From Verrucomicrobiales bacterium (lineage in GTDB: Bacteria > Verrucomicrobiota > Verrucomicrobiia > Limisphaerales > J093): a stretch of 64,000 nucleotides of DNA. The notes beneath the pieces were generated by a model, which was not told the origin of the DNA, ran no database searches, and worked only from the letters and a program-made list of their open reading frames with translations. Position numbers and translations under genes: made by a program. Below, one piece after another: positions 47,901 through 53,700 of the stretch (position 1 is the stretch's first letter; each line of letters starts with the position of its first letter). The stretch covers positions 123,863 to 187,862 of the forward strand of contig JACKPV010000035.1 in assembly GCA_024233305.1 (NCBI GenBank), written 5' to 3'.

Positions 47901-47918
47901 GGAGGCTGTAGCTCTCAT
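32931..47918 (-). CDS. Giant multidomain secreted adhesin-like protein, about 4,995 residues
   Basis: The start at 47918 gives a signal peptide (LLLLRTILFVLPLLGPVPHALSA). Approximate order: residues 30-1300 are Gly-rich beta-helix-like repeats including a 207-residue unit present just over four times (314-1202). About 1350-1550 is a LamG/concanavalin lectin-like domain (FDGVDDYVDLG). About 1560-1680 is a DUF11 domain. Around 1900 there is a PKD-like domain. About 2200-2560 hold tandem CARDB domains (LPDLAVSRI, LPDLTVTDV), and 2560-2960 Calx-beta-like repeats. Around 3616-3816 there is a Cys/Pro-rich segment, and about 4510-4700 contain cadherin/He_PIG-type repeats (SDPDGDPLTYSLRG). About 4710-4840 is cohesin-like (PDFSVALGQTNVFAGG). 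No sortase, PEP-CTERM or autotransporter anchor is visible at the end. Surface adhesion or particle attachment is inferred. Confidence 0.85.
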   Translation of the reverse strand: MRATASLLLLRTILFVLPLLGPVPHALSAEPPVSTWTGASFSDGIQENDNHFWENPANWDPIGVPDSEAIVVIPGGQPDARNLGMFTQERVDLRGGTLTSAGLSVRILNQTGGGLAGNHIVGGDDSVWTWTRGPLHGAATVAAGATMDIAGDDDKWLADKSLLRIEGILRWAGTGRLMGQCRSGAVTITVADGGELELAGDGQVFTRERTSWNFQVSLGPGAVLRKSAGTINEIANIVLQNAGEIRVDIGRIELNAPLTVLDGARLTGPGRLRIVGGRTDLTGTFSLDEAILATAGGEFRAGAGGATLSTRNGAEWEWSGGWLGGTLTLGEGSRGVLSGEGDKSFADSAVLNNRGTLTWTGGRLHGYCRYGPATLRNLAGARFIGNGGTGWSRQYASHPGYFVVDAGAVFEKADANAVSSAWAASNHGEWTLAGGELWCNAGGSSAGGTYRHLAGASVGFGGGTHTLTGPVSMSGEGEVRLTGGEVQLDGALDLEGVAWRQSGGTFRMLGEGGTVNTAGAAEWEWSGGWLGGTLTLGEGSRGVLSGEGDKSFADSAVLNNRGTLTWTGGRLHGYCRYGPATLRNLAGARFIGNGGTGWSRQYASHPGYFVVDAGAVFEKADANAVSSAWAASNHGEWTLAGGELWCNAGGSSAGGTYRHLAGASVGFGGGTHTLTGPVSMSGEGEVRLTGGEVQLDGALDLEGVAWRQSGGTFRMLGEGGTVNTAGAAEWEWSGGWLGGTLTLGEGSRGVLSGEGDKSFADSAVLNNRGTLTWTGGRLHGYCRYGPATLRNLAGARFIGNGGTGWSRQYASHPGYFVVDAGAVFEKADANAVSSAWAASNHGEWTLAGGELWCNAGGSSAGGTYRHLAGASVGFGGGTHTLTGPVSMSGEGEVRLTGGEVQLDGALDLEGVAWRQSGGTFRMLGEGGTVNTAGAAEWEWSGGWLGGTLTLGEGSRGVLSGEGDKSFADSAVLNNRGTLTWTGGRLHGYCRYGPATLRNLAGARFIGNGGTGWSRQYASHPGYFVVDAGAVFEKADANAVSSAWAASNHGEWTLAGGELWCNAGGSSAGGTYRHLAGASVGFGGGTHTLTGPVSMSGEGEVRLTGGEVQLDGALDLEGVAWRQSGGTFRMLGEGGTVNTAGAAEWEWSGGWLGGTLTLGEGSRGVLSGEGDKSFADSAVLNNRGTLTWTGGRLHGYCRYGPATLWNHATGVLIAQGEGSVSRQYGSHPATFQNDGALLLGAPDGTVSGDWRLVQTSTGTMELRLAGDHLPAGFGRWSASQTVTLDGELRVTIEAPFQPGPGDAFPFLAGNLISGRFARVVLPALPEGVQWLYDQARASVTLRVGGAEGCVPPLFSLVGWWPGDGSGDDLAGPHPGNLANGVTFGPGVVGEAFQFDGVDDYVDLGAWSPGVAWSVEAWVNCATLPDGRHTILGATDQCLDWGIVMESGEFATITRPASGCSSVVPSGVRPEIGEWHHVVGTYDGTTARVYVDGELRNSSATVAANYSGTARGTRIGGDRASTANSFAGLVDEAAIYDYPLEPDVIAALYAAGASGKCHPGDLRLRMTATPEKGVVGEDLTFRLEVTNLGPGPAADVRVIDALPSEVEVVEAILSQGTFTQQGAVVDCELGGLGVDAVATIDLRVRPTTSGWLMNAGSVRSRQPDPDPANNQATLEVLVTLRHQDVLFVNVHGGGYEAYARLLFETLELAGARATWADLQAEGQVAEALAGGAFDQIWVFDLSGWEDLFSRDWQAIADWFADRPGQGVICDARIISSYWTDRHLTHGALLTENYYENLKIQGGGLVLTSDDALHHRGINTLNGMIGLAPFSGDFAVDRTPVDTTNPLMSEPNDLGADLPADCTPGQVPFGLQPGGLILYGAAWINGDTNRPCISSTLRGGAGFRTQIASPAPNSFFNEEEMIRFEAHPVGGVADFSYQWTSDLDGLLGDEPVLSLATLTPGAHHITLLATDGAGAADVAYLDLTVRFVEPAVSARLTAASDTGQSATDHLTAAPAPTVEVTINKRGAIEIDWQADGVVDETVAGLAAGTHPFVSPAVADGAHPVAVGFLPARGIPVGTSLEFTVDTRGARVVGLSPDPADPLVGVLSSFETAFDSAIDPSSFAVNDVQLSGPGGVAPATSVEVLGADRFRVRFPEQRLNGPLTVVVGPGIADLAGNAMDQDGDGEPGETEDDGFRATYTVSLPDLAVSRIQAPPTAVAGESVTVEWTLGNVGATAALASWRSRLFLSDGPDGSNARRLTVMSVSEALPAGATLVLTTRVSLPTGLAGTFHIGVAADIDDAVPETDESNNTRVSAVGIELQAPDLVVDSVRLPAGATVAGQSIPVEWVVRNVGTAPAAGAWHDRLFLERPAGSAGEALPLGEVAAPEPLTAGERYTNSFTVTLPLDGAWSAGDYSLVVSTDSNGAQPESDELNNLGAATIQLSLPPLPDLTVTDVTAPAEVRSGEEVTLVWQTVNTGPAALDATWHERLVISNALQGARTLVEVPVAEQIESGLALNRESAVALPPDLLAGEQWFHVVTDSGEVIMEESEANNAGVAAIAAMVPASLRIELPTTRLAEGSPRVPGRVVRNSDPAEALTVTLSHSDAEELEVDPEVTIPAGETSTTFEWRALPDQEVDADAEVTLQASADGHEDAETTVTVLNLDIPQLTLTLLAGEVMEGTAIVGRVSRTAWLDRPIEIHLANAQPVYLVAPDVVVIPAQATAVEFAVEAIENDLLTGTIPGEIRAASPGFHSGAARLDVLDNDLALVTLIIEPAVVAEDAGPTAVVGTVHREPVSARPLVLDLESSDVSELRVPPRVIIGADRAEATFLLAVVDDDELDGDQTVRVTPFLTASGSGTRLAPAGSVELTVVDDEGPALKLVLDQEVAAEGLDPAMTGTVFRNTPPDAPLEVTLASSDPGEANAPPRVTIPSGAPSVTFPVATVDDGVSDGNQTVTLTAAAAGFSAGAARLVVSDVHLPDLVAVFTDVPESVNAENYFTVTYRVRNQGLGPANRDFLTMILLSDDPVAGEDALLEQHGFTGSLPAGRFVERSFQMRAPRAVGDYWLVVRPDAAEGVVEMLEANNAAVTDSPLRVTAPYRATVLADLETAPMGTRVPLRGRVTHVDSGQPVPAATVHVHVTVRGSTRVLAAVSDAQGDYSIVFSPLPNEAGRYTVGADHPGVSTTAVQDTFELIGFRAEPASLSFLVPEDGSHSGAVKLHNLGESPLHGLTVQIVEQPVNLTVETAIDGGGLLAAGGEISLGYTVRATDVSPPTGLIRLRIESAEDIAAQLAMGIRVEPRVARLIAEPTQLSGGMARGSQRAVFIELANLGAIDSGPITVSLPPAPWLQLAVTNPLPSLPPGETNRIKFLLTPSEELELGDHQGSIVLACPDSWVTVPYSFRVVSEARGDLRVEVSDEYTYYAENAPMVAAATVRLTDQITHTVVGEYTADADGVVAVNDLVESYYVLDVTAPEHSPFQAIIYLPPGETTQVDAFLPRQAVTYTWTVVPTEIEDRTRIQIETTFEAYVPMPVVTLEPELIDLTDETGDVVQFDLTLSNHGLVAAQDTAIAAGEMPGWRFTPLITEVGELPAMSSLTIPVVAERVPLEPRAASGLSSAGKNEDCWTLMKAIYELVCWKYKTRREVSSHIHDANKCPPSKPLPKPPSLPDWVKQWTDPVYPPPPAPEPSGWEPIDLMPDGPNKTPSGYQPAPYVVEPAPKETKIPWYCDPCMWDILDSLISCGWDFVNPIPDTVSCGKSAAECATNPEVLGCAGALNDCLAKLGAEVPVVGTVLTVVGCLDDLLGRCGGDGLKGLVNGKLPKPGQSSGLAQRALAAGDPVIYPSAWPASMVVLDERGGRLLDFLAPLVVIVGDPTWFHPGTGPDYAAWMSGFDVHVAGETPEVRRVTPAERNELLSRPFPEGVTADQLHRFIDRWNRTVDYNVANVFDLADVPVGESTDFIARDVFRNAVNLMSTAIEATEADGFTDPVDAILQGLQDLRKELADPANEGICGRVTLKLDQEAVISRDAFEATLEVNNASDNTLGSLAVEVIVMNESGQDVTDRFGLRTPTLSRMGAVDGTGEIAPHTTASAVWVIIPSNDAAPETPVEYYVSGVMRYVQDGVQITVPLTAVRITVHPNPRLHVKYFHQRDVYADDPFTEEIEPSLPFSLAVMVENHGFGGARNLRITSAQPEIVENDKGLLIDFQIIGSEVEGEGISPSLTVNLGHIGPGENRIARWLLTSTLQGLFVDYQATFEHLDDIGELKLSLIEEVTIHEMIRTLLAPGEAEDGRADFLVNDVPDPDDLPDTLYLSTGETNPVRVVLAADANPPPDTEHRVVELTAAMPPGWGYLRIPEPSNGTFELLRVVRADGRELVRDNDFWVTDRVFVGLGRRPRSEWRLHLLDQDSTGRYTLYYAAPAAPDVLPPVSSVAALPPQTPPQVPLAWDGADEPDGSGIAGYDVFVSEDDEPFRLWLRQTRLTTAVYPGNAGRTYAFFSVAVDNAGNRESPPAVPDARTATDEPNRPPVLTSVERREIVEGARLEIALQASDPDGDPLTYSLRGAIPKGATINASSGVLSWATDETTGPAEQSFTVRVSDGHEPPGTAETKFVVEVTEQNTRPRLTRPADGMAREGRMLTVDLAAMDLDLPAQTLRFRLRAGAPAGMSIDANSGRLSWRPSGTQGGHVHRVRVEVEDDGEPSLSDAAEFSITVADWLPDFSVALGQTNVFAGGTNALPVWVRSEVGLSAIEVDLHFPVLRLLDLELAPALAALEQAAVEFAEPDRWRLTFSARPGEAIMGDTALAWLGFAADTGEHSAVVPMAVEAVRGWRVAGDAVDRTEGADGRVWLVAQEPLVDLRLGPDGILQLVVYGHPQRTYGLQSSTRLHPANWEPFASVTLSEDQVTIPLETTQAISFLRAAEQPQGLSVATSGLIIRRDGDVLRLERNAASGNGWLEETAEFGKAPVWRKVRPWPTSEAFILPVPPEGGSRYYRWVTPPSASDRQPR
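44311..46979 (-). repeat. 621-bp in-frame tandem repeat, 4.3 near-identical copies
   Basis: Unit boundaries recur exactly every 621 bp (44311, 44932, 45553, 46174, 46795), with a partial last unit ending at 46979. By eye the copies are the same base for base over long stretches, including synonymous sites; the only difference noticed is near the outer edge (A to G at about 46956). Each encodes 207 residues running from EWEWSGGWLGGTLTLGEG to GGTVNTAG. This is a recent expansion or active homogenisation inside the giant gene. Confidence 0.9.
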
Positions 47919-48209
47919 GGCTCGAAGGGCGAAAACCGGCCTGCCGACACGAACCCCGCTCTCCACACACCCCTGACTTCCAACTCCCACTCCAGACCAC
48001 GGGCGTGGTCAAATCCCCTGTCCGCGCTCGAAAGACCCGGGTTGACTAATTGCGATGGCTAATAGTATGCCGGTCGTTTCGTAAGTGGTCAACCAGAAAC
48101 GTGCCCGCCTTTCCGCCGGCCGGGCACCGCGGCCCGCCGCCGCTTCTCGCGGAGGGTCCTACCACCCGATCCGTGACCCCGTACGCCCGAATTCAAGGCC
48201 GACGAGCGC
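47919..48209. other. Intergenic region upstream of giant gene
   Basis: 291 bp without a supported gene. It must contain the promoter of the giant gene, read leftward, and the 3' end of the oxidoreductase gene. A locally AT-richer stretch around 48040-48085 (GTTGACTAATTGCG, TAATAGTATGCC) is the likeliest promoter area, but no confident box pair is seen. Confidence 0.3.
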
Positions 48210-49331
48210 CTACCGGGGGGCCATCAGGCGTCCGTCGAGCTTGGCCGACTCGAGGCAGGCTTCCATCACGCGTTGGGTGTTCAGCGCCTGCCGGGGCCAG
48301 TCTGGATTGAGGCTTCCGGAGCGAACCTGTTCGGTGAAGTCGCGGAAGAGTCGGGTCTCCTGGGCGGTCGGATCGCCTTGACTCGCTTCCTCCACTTCGA
48401 AGGACCGCGCGTTCGAGTGCATCCGAAAGTCGCAGCCGCGCACGTCGTAAACGGGTTGGATTACCTCGAAGCGGAGTTTGTCGCCGTCGAATGGCAGGAC
48501 GAAATCCTCCAGCCGCAGCGAGCCGCTCTCGCCACCGATCACCGCCCATTGCTGGTTCTCGGTCAGAAACGAACAATAGAACCCGCTCGATGCGCCGTCG
48601 GCGAACCGGAGTTCCCCGGAAAACTCCGTCGGCACGGGCGACGGATCGCCCCGGCGGGTGCGGGTCGAAAGCAGCCGTCCGGTCACGCTCGTCGGCATCT
48701 CTTCTTTCATCGCCCACAGCGCGAACCGGATGTTGTACCAACCCAGATCTCCGAGGCAGCCGTGCGGTTCCAAATGGGGCTGCATGCGGATGTTCTCTGC
48801 AAAGAAGGCGTCGTCGCCGCAGAAACTGAAAGCCGAGTCGATGCGCCGGATGCGCCCCACGGTCGCTTCCGTATCGAGGGCCTCGCGCAGGGCGGCCAGA
48901 CGCCGGCTGTGCATGAACATCACGCCGTCCATGAACTGCACCCCCGCCCGCTCGCAGGCGCCGACCATTTCGCGCAACGCCTCGAGGTTCGGCGCACAGG
49001 GCTTTTCGCAAACGACATGCTTGCCGGCCGCCGCCGCGCGAAGCACCCATTCCCTCCGGTGACCGGTCGGCAGGGGCAGGTAGACGGCGTCGACGTCCGG
49101 GGAATCGATCAACTCGGCGTAGCTGCCGAAGGCTCGTGGGACGGAGGGCATCGGCGCCTCGGCCTGGCACTCGTCGATGAAGCGGCGGGCGCGGTCCGCG
49201 TCGCGACTGGCCACCGCGGTGACCGTGGCGAGGCCGGTGTTGCGGATGGCGAGCCAGTTCTTCCGGGCGATCTGGGCGGCGCTGAGGATGCCCCAGCGGA
49301 GTGGGTTGGGGGCGGTTGGTTCGGCAGTCAT
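48210..49331 (-). CDS. Gfo/Idh/MocA-family NAD(P)-dependent oxidoreductase
   Basis: 373 residues. An N-terminal Rossmann fold (RWGILSAAQIARKNWLAIRN, VTAVASRDADRARRF, DAVYLPLPTGHRREWVLRAAAAGKHVVCEKPCA) carries the family EKP motif. A C-terminal alpha/beta domain follows (GCLGDLGWYNIRFALWAM, SFLTENQQWAVIGGESGSLRLEDF). Such enzymes oxidise or reduce sugars and inositols, and the GDLGWYNIR segment places it with the glucose-fructose/xylose dehydrogenase-like branch. No signal peptide is present. It is upstream of the giant gene in the same direction and is not obviously cotranscribed with DUF1552. Substrate unknown. Confidence 0.9.
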   Translation of the reverse strand: MTAEPTAPNPLRWGILSAAQIARKNWLAIRNTGLATVTAVASRDADRARRFIDECQAEAPMPSVPRAFGSYAELIDSPDVDAVYLPLPTGHRREWVLRAAAAGKHVVCEKPCAPNLEALREMVGACERAGVQFMDGVMFMHSRRLAALREALDTEATVGRIRRIDSAFSFCGDDAFFAENIRMQPHLEPHGCLGDLGWYNIRFALWAMKEEMPTSVTGRLLSTRTRRGDPSPVPTEFSGELRFADGASSGFYCSFLTENQQWAVIGGESGSLRLEDFVLPFDGDKLRFEVIQPVYDVRGCDFRMHSNARSFEVEEASQGDPTAQETRLFRDFTEQVRSGSLNPDWPRQALNTQRVMEACLESAKLDGRLMAPR

Positions 49332-49435
49332 CGGTCGAGGTTGCCACGCTGCCTCATGCGGAGGCAGCGAAAAGCGCGACCCAATGCGCGGGGCTTCGCC
49401 TGGCTGGGAAGGTGGATGGCGGGGAGCGCGGTCCG

Positions 49436-50782
49436 CTACGTGGTCAGGCCGTTGAGGCGCCCGGTGCTGTCGCCGAAACGATCCACCGGCGCGTCCATGC
49501 GGTCGAGCAGACTCAGAAAAAGGTTGGCCATGGGCGTGTTGCGCGGATAGCGCACGTGGCGTCCGGTCTGGATCGTGCCCCGCCCCCCACCGGCGAGCAG
49601 CACGGGCAGGTCGTCGTGGTTGTGGCGGTTGCCGTCACTGATGGCGCCGCCGTAGACGATCATGCAATTATCGAGCAGGGTGCCGTCGCCCTCGGGGACG
49701 CTCTTCAACTTCCCGATGAAGTGAGCGAATTGCTCGAGGTGGAACCGGTTGATCTTCGCGATCTTCTCCTTTTTCGCCTCGTCGTTGCCGTGATGCGAGA
49801 GGTCGTGGTGGCCTTCGGGCACGCCCAGCCAGGGATAGGGCCGGTTGCTGCCGTCGTGGGCGAGCATGAAACTCGCGATCCGGGTCGTGTCCGTCTGGAA
49901 GGCGAGCGTCAGCAGGTCGAACAGGATCCGGAGATGGTCCTGGTACGTGTCCGGAATGCCGGTTGGCTTCTCGACCTCGGGCAGCGCGCGGGCGAAGTGC
50001 TCGGCGCGTTCGATGCGCTGTTCGAGTTCCCGCACGGCGGTGAGGTATTCGTCGAGTTTGCGCCGGTCGGTGTAACCCAACCCCGACTGCAAGCGGCGCG
50101 CGTCTTCCAGCACCAGGTCGAGGATGCTCTTTTGAAAGAGCTGCCGGCGGGCCACGCTCTCGGCGTTTTCGGCGCGATTGCCATTGCTGAAGAGCCGCTC
50201 GAACACCTGCCGCGGATCCACCTCGGGCGGCATCGGGGTCGTGGGGGTCTGCCACGAGATGTTGAACGAATAGGCGCAACTGTAGCCGGAATCGCAGTTG
50301 CCCGAGAGCTTCGACCGGTCGGAACCCAGTTCGAGGGAGCGAAACCGGGTGCGATTCCCCACGCGCTGGGCTGCCACTTGGTCGACCGAGGTGCCGACTT
50401 CGATATCCGCGCCGTCGGTCTTGCGGGCTTGAGCCGCGGTCAGGAAGGTGGCGGAGGAGCGGGCGTGGTCGCCGGCGCCGTCGCCGTTGGGCCGTGCCTT
50501 GTCGTGCGTGAGTCCCGAAAGCACCAGCAGGTCTTCCCGCACGGACTGCAACGGTTCCAGGATGTAGGGCAGCTCGAACTGTGTCCCTTCTGCCTGCGGG
50601 GTCCAGTCGGCCATGTTGGCGCCGTTCGGAATGAACACGAAGGCCAGGCGACGCGGGGCCACCGCTCCCGCGCCCCCCGAGGCAGCGCGCAGGGGCAGCG
50701 TCGATTCGAGGAACGGCAGGGCCAGGCTGGTGCCCAGGCCGCGCAGGAACGTCCGTCGGGGAATGTGGGTCTGTCTTTTCAT
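49436..50782 (-). CDS. DUF1552 protein with Tat-type signal
   Basis: 448 residues. The N-terminus IPRRTFLRGLGTSLALPFLES is a twin-arginine signal. The body is a clear DUF1552 protein: RLAFVFIPNGANMADWTP, LVLSGLTHDKARPNGDGAGDHARSSATFLTA, CAYSFNISWQTPTTPMPPEVDPRQVFERLF and CMIVYGGAISDGNRHNHDDLPVLLAGG. Its function is unestablished; relatives have the sulfatase/phosphatase-like fold of DUF1501. In Planctomycetota and Verrucomicrobiota these genes accompany DUF1592-type cytochrome genes, exactly as here, suggesting paired export and redox function. It is last of a three-gene minus-strand operon. Confidence 0.92.
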   Translation of the reverse strand: MKRQTHIPRRTFLRGLGTSLALPFLESTLPLRAASGGAGAVAPRRLAFVFIPNGANMADWTPQAEGTQFELPYILEPLQSVREDLLVLSGLTHDKARPNGDGAGDHARSSATFLTAAQARKTDGADIEVGTSVDQVAAQRVGNRTRFRSLELGSDRSKLSGNCDSGYSCAYSFNISWQTPTTPMPPEVDPRQVFERLFSNGNRAENAESVARRQLFQKSILDLVLEDARRLQSGLGYTDRRKLDEYLTAVRELEQRIERAEHFARALPEVEKPTGIPDTYQDHLRILFDLLTLAFQTDTTRIASFMLAHDGSNRPYPWLGVPEGHHDLSHHGNDEAKKEKIAKINRFHLEQFAHFIGKLKSVPEGDGTLLDNCMIVYGGAISDGNRHNHDDLPVLLAGGGRGTIQTGRHVRYPRNTPMANLFLSLLDRMDAPVDRFGDSTGRLNGLTT

Positions 50783-50848
50783 TGCGCTCGTTCTCTTAAT
50801 GGTCGCCAACAGTAACGCTTCAGTTTGCGGGGCACAAGGCCGGTGGGC

Positions 50849-51052
50849 TCAGCGGCGCGGCCGCTCGAAAATCAACTCGAGATACGTCGCCTTGCCGTAC
50901 GGGCCCACGCCCGGGGCGAACACCTGCACCAGGCGCCACCCGTCGCGGGCGTGTTCCTCGACCACGCGCGGGTATTCGTCGAGGGCCTGCTTGCGAACCC
51001 CAAACCAGCCTTCGCCCATTCGGACGTGCTTATACTCGTAACGCGTTTCCAT
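50849..51052 (-). CDS. Small DUF4177 protein
   Basis: 67 residues starting METRYEYKHVRM, with the DUF4177 pattern of aromatic strand, then LDEYPRVVEEHARDGWRLVQVFAP (helix and GW motif), ending YLELIFERPRR. Members are short cytoplasmic beta-alpha-beta proteins of unknown role. It begins 11 bp after the DUF1592 stop codon and sits between that gene and DUF1552, so it is part of the operon. Confidence 0.75.
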   Translation of the reverse strand: METRYEYKHVRMGEGWFGVRKQALDEYPRVVEEHARDGWRLVQVFAPGVGPYGKATYLELIFERPRR

Positions 51053-51063
51053 CGCCTCGAATC

Positions 51064-53391
51064 TCACTCGACGCGGGCCACGTCGGCGCCGGTCGCCCGC
51101 GGTTGTTCGCCCCGTCGAAGCTGGAATGGCGCGCTGTGCGCCACTCCGGAGACAAGGCTCGAGAAGCGATAATCCGCCGCTTCGACCCGCCGGACCAGGG
51201 CGTCCACGGCGCATTGGTCGTAGTGTTCGAGCCCGCGGCCCAGGGCGTAGGTCAACAGCTTCGCCGCCAGGCAACGCAGGAATTCCGGACGCTTTTGCTC
51301 GAGGAGCAGGCGCTTGAGTTCGCCCGGTCCGGCGAAGGTCTCGCCGCTCACCAGTTGTCCGGAGGGATCGATGGGCGCCCCGCCGTCCTGCTCCCGCCAG
51401 GCGCCGATGCCGTCGAAGTTCTCGAAACCGAACCCGATGGGATCCATGCGCTGATGGCAGGAGGCGCAGAGCGGATCGGCGCGGTGTTGCTCCATGCGTT
51501 CGCGCAGGGTGCCGGTGAGTTCGGTCTGGTTGTCGAGCGGCGGCACATTGGGCGGAGCTTCGGGCGGCGGCGTTCCGAGAATGTTCTCGAGCACCCATTT
51601 ACCGCGTTTCACCGGCGAGGTGCGGGTCGGGTTCGAGGTGATGGTCAGAAAACTCGCCTGCGTCAGCAACCCGCCGCGCCCGCTGCCCTCGAGCTTGACT
51701 TCGCGAAATTCCTCCCCCTCGATCCCGGTCAGGCCGTAGTGCTTCGCCAGCCGTTCGTTGACAAACGAGTAACCGGCGTCCAGGAATTCGAGCACACTCC
51801 GGTCCTCGCGCAGGATGCGATGGAAGAACAGCTCCGTCTCGCGCCGCATGTCCGCCCGAAGCTGGTCGTTGAACGCGGGGAACACCCCGTCGTCCGGCGC
51901 CACGACGGTCAACCGCCGCAGTTCGAGCCACTGCCCGGCGAAGTTGTCGACCAGCGCCTGCGACCGCGGATCGCGCAGCATCCGGGCGACCTGTTCGTCC
52001 AGTTGCTCGCGCAAACGACCCTCCTCGGCCAGGCGGAACAACGCGTCGTCCGGCATCGTGCTCCACAAGAAATAGGACAGGCGCGAGGCCAGGGCGAATT
52101 CGTCCAGCGGATGCACGGCCGCCGGATCGTTCGGGTGCGGATGGGTCTCGGTCCGGAACAGGAACTGCGGCGAAACCAGCACCGCCTCGAGGGCAACCTT
52201 CACCGCGGCCTCGAAGTTCTCGCCGTTGGCCTGCGCGATTTCAAACAACGACGCGAGCCGGTCCACTTCGTTGCGGGTGACGGGACGACGAAAAGCGCGC
52301 CGGGCGAAGCGTTCGATGAGCAGCCGGGCGGTTTCCATTCGGGCTTCGGGGGAATCGTCCGCGGGCCGGGCGACGAAGAGGTTCCGATGCGTTGCGGGCA
52401 GGGCCGGGGGCGCGGTGGGAATGGGGCCGGCGATTTCGAGCCAGGCGACGTGCAGGTTGCGGTCGCGGTTGGCCGGATCGGGATCCTCGGGCTGATAGTA
52501 GTCGTTGAGAAAGGCGGCCCCGAAACGGTTTCGGCCTTTCGGCAGCGGGGCGGGCACCTCGACGATCTGCAAGTTGTCGCGTCGGGCTGTGATCTCGAAT
52601 TCCTGCAGCGTTTTGTTGCCCAGGCGCAATGCCGCGCGCGCCGGTTCGCCGCCCGCCTGATCCGCGGTCAGAGCGGCGCGCAGCCGGTAATCGCCGGCCT
52701 CGCTCACGAAGAAATCCGCGGCGATTTCGCCGTTCGAGGGCAGGGAGCGCCATCCGCCTTCGCCGCGGTTGCCGCCCTCCATCCGGGCGCCTTCAGCGCG
52801 TTGTGCAGGCAGGGGCGGGGGGCCGGTCACGATGGCGGCATCGAGAATCCGTTCGGCCGCCGCCAGGTATTTCTCGAAGAGAATGGGCGGCATCGAGAGC
52901 ACGTCGCCGATGTTGTCGAAGCCGTAGCCGATGTCGTCCATCGGGAAATCCGCCGCCGGCTCGAAGTCGATGCCGACCAGGTCGCGGATGGTGTTGTTGT
53001 ATTCGACGCGGTTGAGCCGGCGCAGGGTGACGCGGCCGGGGTCGGGTTGTGAGCAGTCGATCTTCGCGAGTTCGGCCTGCAACCAGGTCACGACCGCTTC
53101 CCGCTCCTCGGCGGACGGCTGCGGCTTGTGCTCGGGCGGCATGGTGCGGTTCTCGATATTTTCGAGCACGAGCCGGAAGGTGGCGCGATGGGCGGTGACG
53201 CTCGACGCGTCGGTGTAGATCCGCAGGTCCAGATCCGCCTTCTGCTTTTCGCCGTGGCAGTCCAGGCAATGGGCGGCGAAGAACGGCTTCACGGTTCGCT
53301 CGAACCCCGGGGCGTCGGGTTCGCCGGCCCGGGCCCAAGACCCGCCCGGAACCAGGGTGATGACGAGGATCAACCCCAGACGCACCGGCAT
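51064..53391 (-). CDS. DUF1592-family Planctomycete-type cytochrome protein
   Basis: 775 residues with a signal peptide (LGLILVITLVPGGSWARA). A class-I cytochrome c-like N-terminus has the haem motif CLDCH. Next come DUF1587 (RLNRVEYNNTIRDLVGIDFEPAADFPMDDIGYGFDN), a carbohydrate-binding-like insert, DUF1595/DUF1592 (FARRAFRRPVTRNEVDRLASLF, FALASRLSYFLWSTMPDDALF), DUF1588 (HYGLTGIEGEEFREVKL, GLLTQASFLTITSNPTRTSPVKRGKWVLENIL, then CASCHQRMDPIGFGFENFD) and DUF1585 (LLTYALGRGLEHYDQCAVD). It is exported and probably haem-binding, but the electron partner and substrate are unknown. It is the first gene of the operon with DUF4177 and DUF1552. Confidence 0.92.
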   Translation of the reverse strand: MPVRLGLILVITLVPGGSWARAGEPDAPGFERTVKPFFAAHCLDCHGEKQKADLDLRIYTDASSVTAHRATFRLVLENIENRTMPPEHKPQPSAEEREAVVTWLQAELAKIDCSQPDPGRVTLRRLNRVEYNNTIRDLVGIDFEPAADFPMDDIGYGFDNIGDVLSMPPILFEKYLAAAERILDAAIVTGPPPLPAQRAEGARMEGGNRGEGGWRSLPSNGEIAADFFVSEAGDYRLRAALTADQAGGEPARAALRLGNKTLQEFEITARRDNLQIVEVPAPLPKGRNRFGAAFLNDYYQPEDPDPANRDRNLHVAWLEIAGPIPTAPPALPATHRNLFVARPADDSPEARMETARLLIERFARRAFRRPVTRNEVDRLASLFEIAQANGENFEAAVKVALEAVLVSPQFLFRTETHPHPNDPAAVHPLDEFALASRLSYFLWSTMPDDALFRLAEEGRLREQLDEQVARMLRDPRSQALVDNFAGQWLELRRLTVVAPDDGVFPAFNDQLRADMRRETELFFHRILREDRSVLEFLDAGYSFVNERLAKHYGLTGIEGEEFREVKLEGSGRGGLLTQASFLTITSNPTRTSPVKRGKWVLENILGTPPPEAPPNVPPLDNQTELTGTLRERMEQHRADPLCASCHQRMDPIGFGFENFDGIGAWREQDGGAPIDPSGQLVSGETFAGPGELKRLLLEQKRPEFLRCLAAKLLTYALGRGLEHYDQCAVDALVRRVEAADYRFSSLVSGVAHSAPFQLRRGEQPRATGADVARVE

Positions 53392-53700
53392 GCGACACCG
53401 GTCACGGGCATTCCTTCCGCTTGGCAAGCTGAGCCCAATCACGCCGGTCAGCATAGGTTCCGCGGCTTCCGAGGGCAATCGTTCGCTGCGCCTTGTTGCG
53501 CAACTCAGCTTTCTCGGAGCGCGGAGTTCACTCCGCCGGCGGCCTGACTGCCGGCGGGGCCAGCGGATTGGATTTCGCGCTCCAGGCACCCAGGGGCCTC
53601 GAGGTTGGTAAAAGCCGAGAGGCGCACGCTGCTCCTGGTTGCCCGTCGTTCGTGCCCCCGACAGCTTGAAGCGCCCCGGTTCGTGCGCTTCAATGCGCCG
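53392..53700. repeat. Divergent intergenic region with palindromic repeats
   Basis: 309 bp between divergent genes, so not a terminator region. GCGGAGTTCACTCCGC (53521-53536) is an imperfect palindrome, followed by a hairpin CCGCCGGC (53533-53540) with GCCGGCGG (53550-53557). These resemble REP-like elements. Promoters for both genes must lie here but are not resolvable. Confidence 0.4.

Noticed and set aside
53521..53557. Rho-independent terminator
   Set aside because: It lies between two divergent promoters and has no T-run, so a repeat element is more likely.
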